Positions 10,415-24,190 of a stretch of 64,000 bases of DNA are shown in pieces (positions within the stretch are counted from its first letter, which is position 1; each line of letters begins with the position of its first letter). The position numbers and the translations under genes were made by a program. This DNA comes from Chaunax sp. Z400 (Eukaryota; Chordata; Actinopteri; Lophiiformes; Chaunacidae). The stretch lies in contig CM075206.1 in the NCBI GenBank assembly GCA_037577475.1, positions 8,341,459 to 8,405,458 of the forward strand. Direction: 5' to 3'. The notes beneath the pieces are model-generated. The model was not told the origin of the DNA. It ran no database searches and was given only the letters and a program-made list of their open reading frames with translations.

Positions 10415-13400
10415 TGTGGCATTAAATGCATTATACTAATTATCTTGCCAAATAAACAAATCAGAGAATAAAAACAAACTGTTTAATCTGAAAACATGTT
10501 GCATTTACACATAATGGAAAAAAAAAATTCTCACTATTCCTGGATTCTTCTCTCTGAGCTAACTGGTGTATCATCACTACGAAGATAATATCATTGCTAA
10601 TAGTGACGTGGGAGGTGCTGTAATGCTGTCTGGTGTGGCTTATTTTCATTCAAAGGAAAACACTGACTAAGCTGTCTGAAATTATGACTCAGTTTCATTT
10701 TGATGGAATAGAAAATGTGAGGCACATTTTCAAAGGAAAGAATTGCTTTTGCTTTAACAAACAATAAAAACTACATGCAGCGCTTTTCAGTAGCTCAGGT
10801 GCAGCTGATATAAGATATGATACTTTTGATGATCTTTTCATGGCAATAAAGACAGGACACAAATATTAACATGGGTTGTGGATTGGGAGTGTTGCCAGGC
10901 AAGAGGAAACCTAAATTTGACTAGATCACAGAGAGCGCTTTCGGACCTTTATTTTTAGAAATCAGTTTTCATATGACTGGTTACTGATAATTTCCTTTTC
11001 AAGTTTCCTGGAAGGAACTCTTTTAGGGGAAATGTTCTGTGACATTTAGAATGAAGCTCTTGTAGAAGTTCAGCCAGGAGGACTATTCAATTGCACACTT
11101 AGGCCATAGTTTATTTCACACACCATCCTGTTTTCTCACCTCTCACACATAGGCTCAGTCTTAATTTCATTGTGTGGGATTTTACATTGAGATATCAGCT
11201 GTTGTCATCATTTGGTCACATCTGTCTAATCTGTCTAATAGTGCAATCCCTCACTGTACTATGCTTTCATTTTAAATATGATTCTCTCTCTACCTCTGGT
11301 TCCCCCTTTCTCAACAAGGGTGGCCATGGCACCTTGGGGTGCCGCAAAAAATAGTCTGATGCTGCTGACATCTTAGAATCAATTAAAATTCCAAAAAACA
11401 AAACTTATAATGAAAATTATAAGAAACTTTTGTTGTGTGTGATTGCTGGAGTTTTTTACTCATGACCTCAACATTTCTACACTTAGGCACCAACATAAAT
11501 GTTTCCAAGGTCAAGAATGAATTTTGACATAAAATTTGATGTCACATCAACACAATATTCCATCACTGATCGAGTCAGTTCTCATTTTAACCCCTCCTCC
11601 GAGCTCCTCTCAAGTCTTACCGCCCACAGCCGGCGCACTGACATGCTCCACTTTCAGTCTCAGCTCGACCTGAACACTGAGGCAAAGTGCTCTGCCTGTT
11701 ATACAGGTGCTTGGCTAAGACGTGAGGAGACGTCTCCCAAAGCTGTGTGGGGCTAATTGTCTCCTGTTAATAGAGGGTCCTTTTCTCACTAGACCGTTGA
11801 GCCTGAGGGCCCCATTTAGAGTATCACCCTCAGAGACAAAACAAGCACATCAAGCTGAATGACAACAGAAATAGTCCCATTATGGCTCCTATCGGGTCCA
11901 CAGTGTTTCTATTTTAAATTTAAGTTATGTTTCCAAGTTGAATACATTATGGAAATAACACAAGAGTCAGTGTGCAAGGGTGGGGTTTTGCATGATTTGG
12001 TTTGGGGGCATAGTAGTTTCACTGGAGCCATCAATTAGCATTTAAACAGAGATGATTGGCTTTGTGATAATGAATGTGTCAGATAACAGAGATCATGGCT
12101 GGCAACACAATTGAATTGTGAGCCCAAATTAGTCATTTGAAGCTATAGTTAAAATTAAAATGTGAGAAAAATGAGGAAAAACACGAAGTTATATGTTACT
12201 GTGTCCAGGATTATAAGTCATATTAAAAGTCTTAGAGGGTTTGACATTAAGCTAAGTGAACTAATGAGTGAAGAAATGCAAGTAAATTGAATAAAACATG
12301 GGGAAATAGACGTGACTAGAAGTGATGTTTTCGTATAGTTCAAAACATTTCCTGAGAAAACAGTCAGGATCAAGGTATCTATTTCATTACATACTTTTAC
12401 AGCCTAATTACACTGTCATTGAGGTGAGGAATGAAGAGGCCATTTAAAGTGTTATTGCAGCCTTTGCTACGTTGTTATTGCAGAGAAGGAATGGAAGAAG
12501 TAGAGGAACGTGTGGAGAGTGGCTCCCAACATCAGTCTTAAGGGTCATAAGATGATTTAAGGGAATATGGAAGGGGAAAAAAATCTTTTGTAAATCTTTC
12601 TGATTTTCTCTGATTTCTGCCAGTTGGATGATTTTGACTATTTTAGGTATTTAAAAACCTTTCAAAGCAAAATAATATGAGGAAAAATAAATCAGCCTGG
12701 TTAAACCGCTCATGCAGTTTACTTTTAGGGTAAGGCAATAAAGTAAATAAATATGTAATAGTGCTGTTTCCATGGGGGATTATTGTTGTTATCTGTGTTG
12801 TAATAATAAACAGCTGGGGTTGTGTTTATGTTTTCATGCATCTAAGGTATTTAACATCATAGGTGAGGGTGTGTGTGACATAGTAATGCTCCAGTATGAG
12901 CCTGGGAGCCTGTATGTCCAGACAGACTCCACCCAATTAGCTTCCCTGTCGCCCGGCAAGTCTTTAAGACACAACAATGAACCATCCACAGCACCAGGGA
13001 TAGTTGCAGCAGCAATCAAAGCCATTACTGAGGAATTATACTCTGCTCACACAAAAAACTCACAAATAATGAAAAACATTCACAATTAGCCCTCTGTTGA
13101 CAAGATCCCGGGAGCCTGGAGACAGTCTCGCTCGCTGTGACACTTCTGTGGTTTTGGTTCAGCATAAATCCTAATTATAGGCGAAGCAAACATCAGATTA
13201 CTGACACACCTTCAACAGTGTTGTTTTGATGGACAAATGTGGGTAGCATTAAGACTTGTTGTTCCTGCGTAGGTTTTTGGTCTGTTCTGTATGATGTTCT
13301 CTTGAGATAAACAGGAAATGTCTCGATGGTGGAACTCGTGCTTTTTCTTTTTATGTGAAGTCCCCTGTCAGGTCCATCAATTCCCTTTTTGATAAACAAG

Positions 13401-14280
13401 GAAAAGTTCCAGGGAGCGGTGCGACTCACACATGTTCGCCCTCTCTTCTAAGAAAAAGGGCTGCATATTTGTGTTTGTGTGCGGGATGGGGGGATGGGAG
13501 CCCGAGTGCCAAAGCCACTGAATCAGGCCTGAATACATTAAGGCTACTCTCTTTAAAAGTGTGCCAGAGAGTTCATGGTGGAAGACGCCCCTCCAAGAGT
13601 ACAATGATGGGCTTCAATGCTTTCCATCTGCGGAGGAAGAAAGGCCTGTGACTGCACGTGCTGTGTGGAGTGGACTCAGCAATGTATTAATTTATGTCCA
13701 TCAGAGGCATCATAAAACTCATCTCAAGGTGAAGACTGGGCTGTCAAGTGAAAGACCGTCAATAAATAGGCATGATTAAAAAGAGACTTCACGGCGTGAG
13801 AGTGTCAGCTAAGATTTAAGAAAGCTCGGACTTTAAAGCCTGGAATCAAAGTATACATTCACAACAACATTCGTGTTGATAGAAGTTGAGAGGTGTCCCC
13901 TGGAGGAGCGACAGACCAGATGAGACAGTCTCTTTTTTGTTGTTGTGATGGTCAGACTGGGGCAGACGGGCACAACGGGGCTCAGGGGGAGCTGATTGAT
14001 GGCTCCAGCTGTCCCAGAGGAGAGGAACACAGGCAGACAGCTGGTCACCTGTAGCCCCAGACATGACTGTGATAGAGGCGCATGGCATTGTGTTTCACTG
14101 CAGAGGGCAGCCAGTGCAATACAGAGTTCATGTCACTGTTCATCACAGCCAAGGGAAAAAAAAAACAAGCGGTGGAGCTAAAGGGGATGAGACTAGGGGA
14201 TTAAAAGAGCACTTGAGGAAATAGATTTAGCCAAGGAAAGCATACATGAGGCTAATTTAGTGGATTTCGAGCAGCAATTC

Positions 14281-14294
14281 AACACTTAAGTGTT
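14281..14294. promoter_or_regulatory. palindromic NKX2-like site pair
   Basis: AACACTTAAGTGTT is a perfect 14-bp palindrome containing CACTTAA/TTAAGTG, the NKX2-class core, on both strands. It sits in an AT-rich, possibly conserved stretch (14200-14330). Function is inferred from the motif only. Confidence 0.25.
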
Positions 14295-15440
14295 TTGTTA
14301 ATGCGATTACTTAAAACCTGAGCAGGAAACACACACACATCAGTATCATCCTGCAGTGTTGTTTGATATGGCTGGAACATGACTGCGTTGATAATAACTG
14401 TTGTTTTGACATAAGTTACATGAGAGAAGAAAGGAGGGATGAGCTCATTCAGGCACAGGGATTAATCCAGGAGCAAGAGGGAAAGAAGAAGAGGAAAAAC
14501 ACCCTCCCCCTCTCGCAGACAGCTATAGCCAATCAGCACGCACAGGAGCTGGTTTTCCTGGAGACCAAAGAATCTGTGTGTAGTGATATGACATCACCAG
14601 CTGCCCATTAAAGGAGAGGTCACTTTTTCTTTTCTTCCCCTTTTTTTCCTCCACCTCTGTGGAGGATGAGTGAAGAAATGTGATGCAGTTTTCCAAGAGG
14701 AACAAAGACCCTTTCAAGGATCTACCTCTCCTGTTTTTATTCCCCCTTATATAGATCATTGACACAAAAGGATTGTTGTCATAGTCAGTGTCACATTCTG
14801 GGATTGTCTAAACTTCAATAGTAATTCATGAGTTTCAATTGTTCAGCTTTGAGACAAGCATGATTCATAAATTCAACAACTTGCTTCTGCTGTTTATCTT
14901 TATTGCTGCTGCAGTGAGACAAGAAATGTTCAGTTTTCAATGCTTCCATTCATTCAGCAACAAGCAACACTATGTTTGGTTTGCTCTCACTGCATACAGT
15001 ATGTGTGTTTGCTCTTACTGGTTCTCTGGATGTGTCTTTAGCTTTAGGGGAAGAAAAGCTGCCAGTTTGTGTTTTGTTTACTTGGCAACGTCACAGGGCT
15101 GTCTGACTAATGCATTCTGGATTGTCTCTCCCAGGATGTTTGTTCTATGTTTTATTCATTGGTGTGATGAGCTATAGACTCTCCCTGACATAATGTTATT
15201 GATTGCCTAATAGACTATCAAAAGAATGGCCTCACTCAAGGCATGAAGAGTTTAGGGTACCTTTATTTATTTATTTGTGTATATAGCAATTAGCAGTCAG
15301 TTTGACTATTGATTAATCTGCTGATTGTTTTCTCAAGTCAGTAATTAATTTTGCACACAAAAATGACAGAAAAGCCTTTGATACCTAACAGTCCAAAACC
15401 CGAATAGCTTAAATTTACTGTCACAAAAGAGAAAGAAAGA

Positions 15441-15620
15441 GCAACATGGTGGTACCATGGTTAGCACTGTCGCTAACAGTTTGCATGTGCTCCCCCAAGT
15501 CTGCATGGGATCCCTCAGGGAACACACTCTGGGAGCCTAAAGTCCAAAAACATGCAATATGGGAGCATTGGTGTTGCCCATAGGTCTGAATCAGAGTATG
15601 AATGGTTATCTCTGTATGCT
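15441..15620 (+). repeat. degraded dispersed teleost repeat (cggtggtgcagtggttagcac type)
   Basis: The order of landmarks matches a very common fish repeat with internal deletions: catggtggtaccatggttag, cactgtcgc, agtttgcatgtgctcccc, gtctgcatggg, agtccaaaaacatgcaat, ggtctgaatcagagtatgaa, tggttatctctgtat. Family name not assigned; recognised from general knowledge of teleost genomes. Confidence 0.65.
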
Positions 15621-18049
15621 GAAATGAAGTAATTAGTTGATCGATAGAAGATTAATCTGCAATTCTTTCTCATTGTTCATAAATTAATTAAATCAAAAAT
15701 TAAAAATTAAAAACAAAACGTCAGAAGAATCCCTGAATATTTGCGTTTTTTTCCTGTTTTCTATTTACATAATATTTTTTGGTCCATTGCTTGACAAAGC
15801 GAGATATTTCATTGCATTAAATCAAACGTAATATTCTAATTTTTCTGAGATTGAAGCGACCAAACAATTAATTGATGAATATATTAGTTACAGTCCTAAA
15901 AGATGCATGAAATGCTCACAAATGGGAAGCTGAAATTAGTAAATGTTTGGCTCTAAAAACCCATTAATCAACCAATTGTTTCACCTCCTTGGACCTTTCA
16001 AACTCATATTTGGGCATGAAGTATATTTTGTGAGTTCAGGTTCTTCAATTTCATGAGACAGATGGTAACAGAGTATTAATAGGCTGAGTCCATCATTGCA
16101 GTGTGAGAGGAACAGGTAAGAGATCTCCAAACAGCATCACTCATTGCACAGATATCAGGTTACAAAACAGAAAGTGAAAAAACAGGTGTGCAAATCTGGC
16201 GCTGACAGGTTTAATGATGAGCGACACAGGTCAAAGTGAAGGAGTCCCCAATCCTTCCCAATACTCAGACCTATTATTTACACCTCACTTCCAACCTGGA
16301 CCCTGAAGCTGGCCTTTATCCTAATCAGATGCTGTGATTGCTGCAGAATGCTAGTCTGGCATCACACTCTCCCCGATTGCTGTGAAACTACCGTCGGTGC
16401 TCAGGCAGAAGTGTTGTTGAGACACATGTCTTCCAGAATTTACAACTCTCGACGGCTCCTTTCATTGTCCAGAAATCAATACGTGACAACTTGTGCTTTA
16501 TAGCTACATAACAGTTCTGAGAGACGTAGAGTGCATACATAGATATTAGCTCGGTTTAGTGCCAGACAACAAAAGTGAAACCCTTCATCTGCTTATTTTC
16601 CTGTTACTGCAGCACTTCCTCAATGAAGTGTTTACATGCAGCACACGTGCTTTCAAAGAAAAGGCAGAGGCCTCTGAAGCGTTGGAAGCGCTCTGCTGAT
16701 ACTGACACAGAGCTAATAACATGTTACAGTGTGTGATTTAACATGTACACATATATAAACCAAGAGTGATGAAAAACTCTCCCCCTTGACTAATATTATT
16801 TTTGCTAGATTGAACCATTAAGCAACTTATTATGGCTCGTAATGACTTCTGTCTGTTTCTCCCACTGCTTCAGTAGTACAGCGATACTTATCAATGTTAT
16901 TAGAGACATCATTTACAGGAAAAGATTGGCTTTCCCCAGAAACGTCTCTTCTGAAGAAGTTGCGAATCCAACTGCACGTGATGGATGTCCCTCGTCACGT
17001 CACACTCTCACTGACACAAGGAGAAGGAAACCACTCGCTGCTGCGTTTCCCGTCACAAACCGAGCGCTTCCTCCTTCTTTTTGTTCTCATTGTATGTGTG
17101 TCAATTTCAAAGCATGCAGTTTATCACAGCATCAAATTAGGTGCCGTTGGGGAAAAAAAAGAAAGAAAAGCTGGCCGGCACATTGAAATTTGAAGCAATA
17201 GATAACTGGTGATGTCGTCATGAGGAATTAGAGGAAATGTTTGTGCCTCGAGTGTCAACAGCTCAAAGCAAACAAACTTAAGTAACTCATCAATTTCAAT
17301 TTTCTCCATTTACTTTTGATGTTTTTAAAAAAAATAAGTTACCTTCCTGTCACATGGTGCTTGATCTCGTCCTCTGATTGGAGGGTAAGGAGCTCCCAAA
17401 CCTCGTGCTGTCTCTCCAACTTCAAGACGTTTTTAGTTTATTTTGTTCTTCTTTGAGTTAGCTGCCCCCTGCTCTTGAAGTGTTACGTTTTGGGCCGCAT
17501 GCATAATACGTCGTGAAAATGTCGCAGCCCCGTCCTGCCTTTCCACCTCGCGTTTACACAGATGCGAGTTTCTGTGAAGTTACTATCTCCACTGCTGTCA
17601 CAGACCCCCATTACACCTTCATTACATTTATACAGAACACCGGGGTGAAAAAAAGGTGCACCAGTCCTGCCTCGAAAAAGGCAGCGTAAACAGGGTTACA
17701 GTCTGTATAAGGAGGGACTGTTGCACCTTTAATAGTTCTCACCATTCTGGGGATTTTTCTTTTTCTATTTTTTTTTCTTTTTGGCAAGAGTGAGATTAAA
17801 AAAATTATGCCACTCTCATGTTTGTAAAATATATTAACTTTGCTTTGCTCAAGGATTTTATGAAAATTTTATTTGTTTGATTAATCCATACATAAACTCT
17901 AGACTGATCTCAGCCTCCAGAAAGTTAAAATAAAATAGGCCTGCAAATGAATCCTTTAAAACCAAAACGTATTTGTTATTTGTTTGTGTTAATTAGTGAT
18001 TTCTGTGGTGGTTTGGGTAGTTTAAGGTGCTCGTAGATCGATTTTGTTT
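15621..18049. other. intergenic DNA
   Basis: No gene recognised. The stretch 17480-17710 has a local rise in CpG with phrases such as cgcgtttacacagatgcg and cagcgtaaacaggg. These resemble ends of fish hAT-like non-autonomous DNA transposons, but I cannot define termini. Confidence 0.5.
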
Positions 18050-18206
18050 CCTGTGGACAGAGCTGGGATAGCTGGTTCCCACTGTTTCCAGTCTAATGCT
18101 AAGCTCAGCTAACAGGCCTTTGGCTGTAGCTTCATATTTGCCATACAGACATAAGAGTGGTTTTATTCTTCCCATCTAACTATTGACAAGAAAGAGACAT
18201 TAACAG
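18050..18206 (+). repeat. dispersed teleost repeat, 'ttccagtct-atgctaagct' orientation
   Basis: Ordered landmarks of a familiar fish interspersed repeat: ctgtggacagagctggg, actgtttccagtctaatgct, aagctcagctaac, ggctgtagcttcatatttgc, acagacataagagtgg, cttcccatctaac, gacaagaaag. A second copy lies inverted at about 24.1 kb. Confidence 0.65.
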
Positions 18207-21021
18207 AGGGTCTTTCCTCTTAAACGCAGCTATCCAACAACTCTTTTAAACAAGGCGTACAGATGAAGGTAATTTGGAGTCATGTAAACTTAATAATTTT
18301 ATGTTTTCTGATTATGGATTCAGTTGTATTTATGTAAACACACATTATTCAGTCATTATGTGTACACCCACTTCATTGACACAGTTCTGTAGAATAGTTA
18401 TCTAAACCTCGTCTTTCAGTTCTTTAGTAGTTGGTTGTCCTCAAACAAAATCACCCCATAGCATCTAATGAGTGGCATTTTTTCACTTGGGGGGGATGGA
18501 GGACAATGCGCTGCTGGTAATGGGGGAATGGCAGGGGAGGAGCAGGTGGGGGTGGCTGGGGGACGTGCAGTTGGTGAGGCTTGGAGAATCAGCATCACAG
18601 CATGCTGCTGTTACCAAGGCTACAGTAACATACAGGCCAACTGCAGGTGCCAGGCCGACAACAGTGAGGACCAATTAGAGACCCTGCGAGAGGGAAGCTA
18701 ATGAAATCTAGCCCCGGACTGACGTGGGTTAACTAAATAAGTCCACAGCCGTTTAGCGTTAACAAAAAAATGACTGGGTGGATGTCGGGGCAGGAAAAGG
18801 GGTCACAGACCCGAGACAGTCGTACAGATTTGTTGAATGACAGACTGAGAAGTCTCTGGAACTTAGTACAGTCATTTATAAGAAGATTACATTTCAGCAG
18901 TGATGCTCCCTTGATTAGCTTGCATTACCACATTTGCCCCTGCACTAATATATGGTTATTTCCCCCTTCTCTCTTTCTTTCACTTTCTATCATTGCATTT
19001 CAGCTGTACCACAATTACTCTGATGCACAAACACTTGCTGCAATAGACACACACTGCACGAATGCACACTGCAGTGTCAACCTCCGGGCTAACCAGTGCT
19101 GAATGGTCTCAGAATGTGAGACAGGGACAAGAAGCAGTGTTTACTGAGCACTACTGTCCACACATCCGTTCCCACAATGGCCCCATTGAGGGTGGGCCCA
19201 GGTTAAAGCCTATTTAAAAGGCTTGTTTAACACTCAGAAGAGGGGCCGCATACCCGAACCGCAGGGAAGGGGAGGTGGGCGCATGGGGAGAGGGATTCGC
19301 AGCAGGCTCCTCACCCTCCGCCCCAGCCTTCTCTTAAAAGCCGTGCCCATGTTGTGCTAACAATTCACTTTAGCATTTTGTCTCACTGCACTTTTGCCTT
19401 TTTACTCTTTCTCCTATGGGTTTTCTGAAAATTTGTTTTTCATGTCAGGTCTGTGACCATATGTATGGATACATGTCGATGTGCCCCAGTTTGAGTTCAA
19501 CGGAGGACAGGGGCCAACAGAAAGGGAGAGAAAAGGGTGGGAGTAGTTGTAAAAGTACATTTTTACGAGGGAAAAGCAGGATGGATGGGCAGAGGGGAGG
19601 AAAGAGAGAGTAAAGGACAGCAAGGGAATATTTTCCCCTTCACCCTCCCTCCTTCCCGCCTTTCTGTTCTCCTCATGTGAAGGACAAGCCTGGCGGGGCT
19701 GCGGTCTGGCCCAGTGATTGTGTACGGCGCCTTGCGGTGCCTCACACAGGAACCCCATTAATCACTGGAGCAGGTCTCCCACTCCTGGACACAAAGACCC
19801 CACACACACTGCTGCATACACTTGCACATGCAAACACACAAACATAATGAATACTTGCATTTCTGCTTGTGCATGTGAGGGGAAAGGAAGAAAAAAAATA
19901 GGAAGAGAGAGGATGGAGATTTAAGTGTTTGCACAGAAGTACACGTAATTATTTCTAAAATGTTTTGGCAGTGCTCAGCAGAGAACTGAGAGAAGAATGA
20001 GAAATAGTTTGGAGTCACACCAAGTTAGTGGTCTTGAATTGGTTTAGGATTTAGTCATGAACCGAATTAGTTCCTACAACATAAGCGCGGCCCATATTTA
20101 ACACATTAAAGTGCCCTGATGTAGTGATTTCAGTAGAGTTTATTTCATATTCTACATTACAGTGCAATTTGTTTTTTAAGAAATAAAGCAATATCTGATT
20201 TAATTAAGCAAGCGAATGGCCAAATTTGACTCTGGTGTCCTGAGAAATTAGATATCAGTGCAATGATGTGCAGGAGATACACACATATTATCCCACAAGT
20301 CAAGCAGGCAATGTTTTCCAGGTCATTTGGTGGAGAAATCCCTTTAGCAATTCTATTTCCATCGGCTGCCTTGAGCTTGAGTCCATGTGTGCACAGTCGG
20401 TCTATAGTAGGAGTGGAGAAAAGGACACCACTGAGGTCATCCCCTATATTAAGACTGCAGGCTCCTCTTACCCCCAACATGCACTGCAAAATAATGATTG
20501 ACCTTAACAAGTCATTTACGCCCATATGTTATTTTAAAAGGAGAAAAATGATCAATAGGTGAGGTGATTAGACCTTTTCTGCAAAATTTGCATGAGGGAA
20601 AGAGAAAATTGCTCTAAATGCGGGAAAAAAAGTAGAAAATGTAAATATTGCTACCGCTAGCACATTATTTCACACAAAGTATTCATTTAAATAAACATAT
20701 TTAAAAGAATATGTAGTACCTCGTTCCAATGTTTGAACCCTCTTGCTTTGAAATCACACTTCTATCAACACGTCTGCACGTGCATTTCTCAAATGTCCAA
20801 AATGTTGTCTGAGCAGGTGCAGAAATGGTTTATTTCAGCCTGGAAATGTGCTCCATGCTGCATGTGTTTTGAAGCCTGTGCATCTGCAAACATAAAAAGT
20901 ACAAAAGCAAACGGGAAATTGGATTGATTGATAGCGCAATCTGCAGGTGGAGGAGGGGGAGGAGCGCTGAAATGTAGTGTTGTCTGGCATACGAAGAGAC
21001 AATCATCTATGTGTGCGCATT

Positions 21022-21044
21022 TGTGTGTGTGTGTGTGTGTGTGT
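21022..21044 (+). repeat. (GT)n microsatellite
   Basis: About eleven GT units following gcgcat. Confidence 0.9.
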
Positions 21045-21437
21045 CCTGCTCCACTCTGCCTCTCAGACATCCCCCTCTCATACCTAATCCCAGCCCAGCC
21101 ACTACAATTTACTGCCCCATCGGTAACTAGCCATCGACAGGGAGGAGATGAGGAGGAGAGAGGAGCCAGAGGCAGGCTGAGGGTCAATGGCTATATTGAG
21201 CACATAAACCCCCATGTAATGAGCAATATTTGTGTACCAGGAGGAAGGTCGTCAGGGTGAATTGGAGAGGGAGTTGCACGTCACATGCAGACACAGGATT
21301 CCATGAGTCAAAAACTATATGGTACATGAATAATGTGTCTTTTGTGTATGAACGTATGATCAAATAAACAGAAACTGAATATGCGTCTTCTCTTTTTTCT
21401 TAATTTTTTTTTATGAGGTGTCATTTATTGTACTGCC

Positions 21438-21445
21438 TGACGTCA
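21438..21445. promoter_or_regulatory. perfect CRE palindrome TGACGTCA
   Basis: An exact match to the CREB/ATF consensus in a CpG-poor context. No nearby promoter is recognised, so the role is speculative. Confidence 0.2.
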
Positions 21446-22559
21446 ACTGCGCCGCTTCCGTGTAACTTGTGAAATAATTCTGATCATGATAAGACTAATC
21501 AAGACAAGTAAAGATAAAACTGAATATAAAAGCCATACTCAAACGGGGCCATTTGAAAGCAGGAGTTAACTCTCATGTGCGTCAGAGTGAATCACTATCC
21601 TAATTATGTGTTATTGCATAATCAACGTGTTTATGAGGCAGATTAGTTGTTTTTTTTTGTGTGGTAAAGTGGGAACATAAATGAAGGCAGATGCTACGGA
21701 GCTAAATGTCCGTCAATGCTGCAAACGCATCTGCCTTATCTCTAATGATTAAAAACACATGACAAAGTGAATCCTGTCAGCGGTGAGCAGCTGACCTCAG
21801 CCTGCGTAAACACATTTTGTGTTTTTCCAAGAGTGCTTGTTTTTTCTCCCTGGAAAAAGGCTGGGTCTTTGTTCCAGAGATTAGGGCAGCAGATCCTGTG
21901 TGTTTGAGATTTGATGCACATTGTGACTACTTTAATCATCTCAGTCCTAACATGACCTCACACCATATACCAGCATGCTCTACAGATGTATCCAGAGCCT
22001 TCAGGCATGTTCTTACCCCATGCAGACTCATCCCTGGTGGCCAAAGGGATCGGCTACCATAAACCTTTTTCTGACTGATAGGGCAGTGGAGTGACAGCAT
22101 GTGTTTCATGATGATTTAACGCTGAGCAAGGAGGCCATCAGTGACTGACCGGGCATCAGCTCGAGCCCACTTTCAGGTGCTGTTAATCATCTCAACAATG
22201 CACTCATCTCACACACGATGGATCCATATGTATCAGCTGTGAACCCATCAGCTCTGGTATCAGCCGTCATTATGGTAACGACTGTAATACTGCTGATAAC
22301 AAGTGTCTTTTTTCGGGTGAGAATAGGTGTCGTTGCAAACAAATCAAGAGCTGATCGATCTGTATCAACATGCTAATGGAGCCCTGAGAAATTAAACTGG
22401 TAAAAGCAAACAGAGTCTATTTATTTACAGCTTCCTGGAGTGAATTCTTCACTTGATCAGACGTGTGTTTGCAGGTGTGATTAGAAAGCCATGCAAGATG
22501 TTAATGCAATTTGGCACCTGAGTACTGTTATAAGCAAATAACTTCAACAAATAACCAGG

Positions 22560-22760
22560 GTTTAGAGGCAGCTGCACAGACGATGCAGTGCATTTAATAA
22601 AGCCTATTAAGAGGACAAATGCATCAAATATGCAGCTTGTAAATATTTAATAATCTAATTATGAGCAATTTGGAAATCCATTACAACCCATTTATATGTG
22701 TGCTCTTAATTTAAAGCGCTGTTAAAACCACAGTCACCTGAATTGCCGACTGTCAGTTTG
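22560..22760. promoter_or_regulatory. candidate conserved non-coding element
   Basis: An AT-rich stretch with a dense series of homeodomain/POU-like words: tttaataaagcc, acaaatgcatcaaatatgca, gtaaatatttaataatctaa, ttatgagc, atttatatgtg, cttaatttaaagc. It lacks microsatellite or repeat character. This texture is typical of developmental enhancers, but only alignment to other fish would show conservation. Confidence 0.25.
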
Positions 22761-24059
22761 CCTAAACTCTTAAAATCCGGCGAGAAGAGGTAAAACCGAT
22801 TTACGAGGAAGAGTTTTTATTGTTTCTAGAAATAAACTTATGACCCATGTCCTGTCTATAAAAGTCAACAACAGTGGCTTTAGAAAAGAGGAGGTATTAC
22901 AGAAAAAACATGTTTCCTCTCTGTCTGATTAATGCATCAGTGACAGATGCCGGAGGGATTAGGTCTAGATTAGTATCCTTTCCACTGACTCTGTTTTCCT
23001 CTGTTTGCCACATTGCTTTCCCAATGGTCCTTTTTAAGAAACAAACAGGATCAGCTTTCCCTGTTTATCATTCTCACCCACCCACTGTTGTTTTTATGTT
23101 GTTTCTATCTAATATGGTAGGTAGAATATTTATTTTTCATGCTCATAAATTGACTGCTGGACTTTTTGAAACATCAAACTGCTCATTTAGGTATATTTGT
23201 CAAACAAACACTTTCCTGCGTTGTCTGGTTGTTTTATTTTCACTGCCCCGGGACTCTCTGTAATTTTCTACTTTTCAATTGTGACTTTTTATTTCTACTT
23301 CTATATCCTGAGTCATGAGTCTTGTCGACCACATCAAGGGAGGATACAGGAAGGAACCTTTTTTTTCTCTGCTGCAGCTGCCAATGGGGTGGACCGTGGA
23401 TTCTGGCGCCTGTTTAGCCACCCAGAGATAAAGCTATCAGCGGCAGGGCCTGTTCCCCATTGTTGAGAAGAACACCCGGATCCTAATGAAGTGCATGTAA
23501 GCGGCATAAAGGGACCAGGGTGTGTCTCTTCCTCCCTAACCTAAGTAATGCCTATTTTCTCAGTGTTCCCTGAAACTGCATTCACAAGCAGATGTCTGCT
23601 GGCAGGCCCTGCCAGATAATGACAAAGGATTAAACTGCCTGATTCCCACACCAGCAGCCCACAGTGTTTGTCTTCCCTCTTTAGCCACAATTTATGGGCT
23701 CTGCAGAGCTGAGATAGATCGACTATAGGAGTTTAAGCCTCAGAGGAATAAAGACGGGTGCTAATCGGTGGGGAATAATTCCAATTCAGGGCAGTGATTT
23801 GGGATTAATAAAAATGCAAATTTACAGAGATGTGATGGAATGATTTCTCATGCTGATGACATGTTGTGGCAAAGAGATGATGTGTTCAGCTGATACATAC
23901 TGTATAGAGAGGCTGTTTCCTGATTGATTGTCACAGCACTATATTTTAAATTAAAAAAAAAAAACTGGTAAAAAAAACCCACGTTATAGGGATAATTTAA
24001 CAAATCAGGAAATGTTTGCTTTCATGCAGAGTTACATGAGCAGATTGATCTCGTTCCTA

Positions 24060-24190
24060 CAGGATAAATCTGTAGCTACAGCCATGCAGCAGCATGTGAG
24101 CTTAGCTTAGCATAATGACTAGAGACAACGGGAAACAGCCTGGTTCTGTCCAAAGGTAGTTTTAGAACCTCTAAAGCTAAACTGTCCCAA
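24060..24190 (-). repeat. dispersed teleost repeat, inverted relative to the 18.1-kb copy
   Basis: Landmarks tctgtagctacagccatgca, gagcttagcttagcataatg, actagagacaacgggaaaca, gcctggttctgtccaaagg and acctctaaagctaaactg match the reverse complement of the repeat at 18050-18206. Confidence 0.65.

Larger units (their letters stand above)
10240..15440. other. intergenic DNA, 5' flank of csrnp1
   Basis: AT-rich non-coding sequence with only short chance ORFs. It holds a small (GATA)n tract (10392-10414), one AP-1 consensus TGACTCA near 10685, and a perfect 14-bp palindrome with paired NKX2-type half sites at 14281-14294. No gene or intact mobile element is recognised. Confidence 0.6.
18207..24059. 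other. intergenic DNA
   Basis: No gene recognised. It holds a (GT)n microsatellite at 21022-21044, a perfect CRE palindrome TGACGTCA at 21438-21445, and an AT-rich motif-dense block at 22560-22760 described separately. The longest ORFs (110-132 codons) run through low-complexity sequence and have no family features. Confidence 0.6.
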
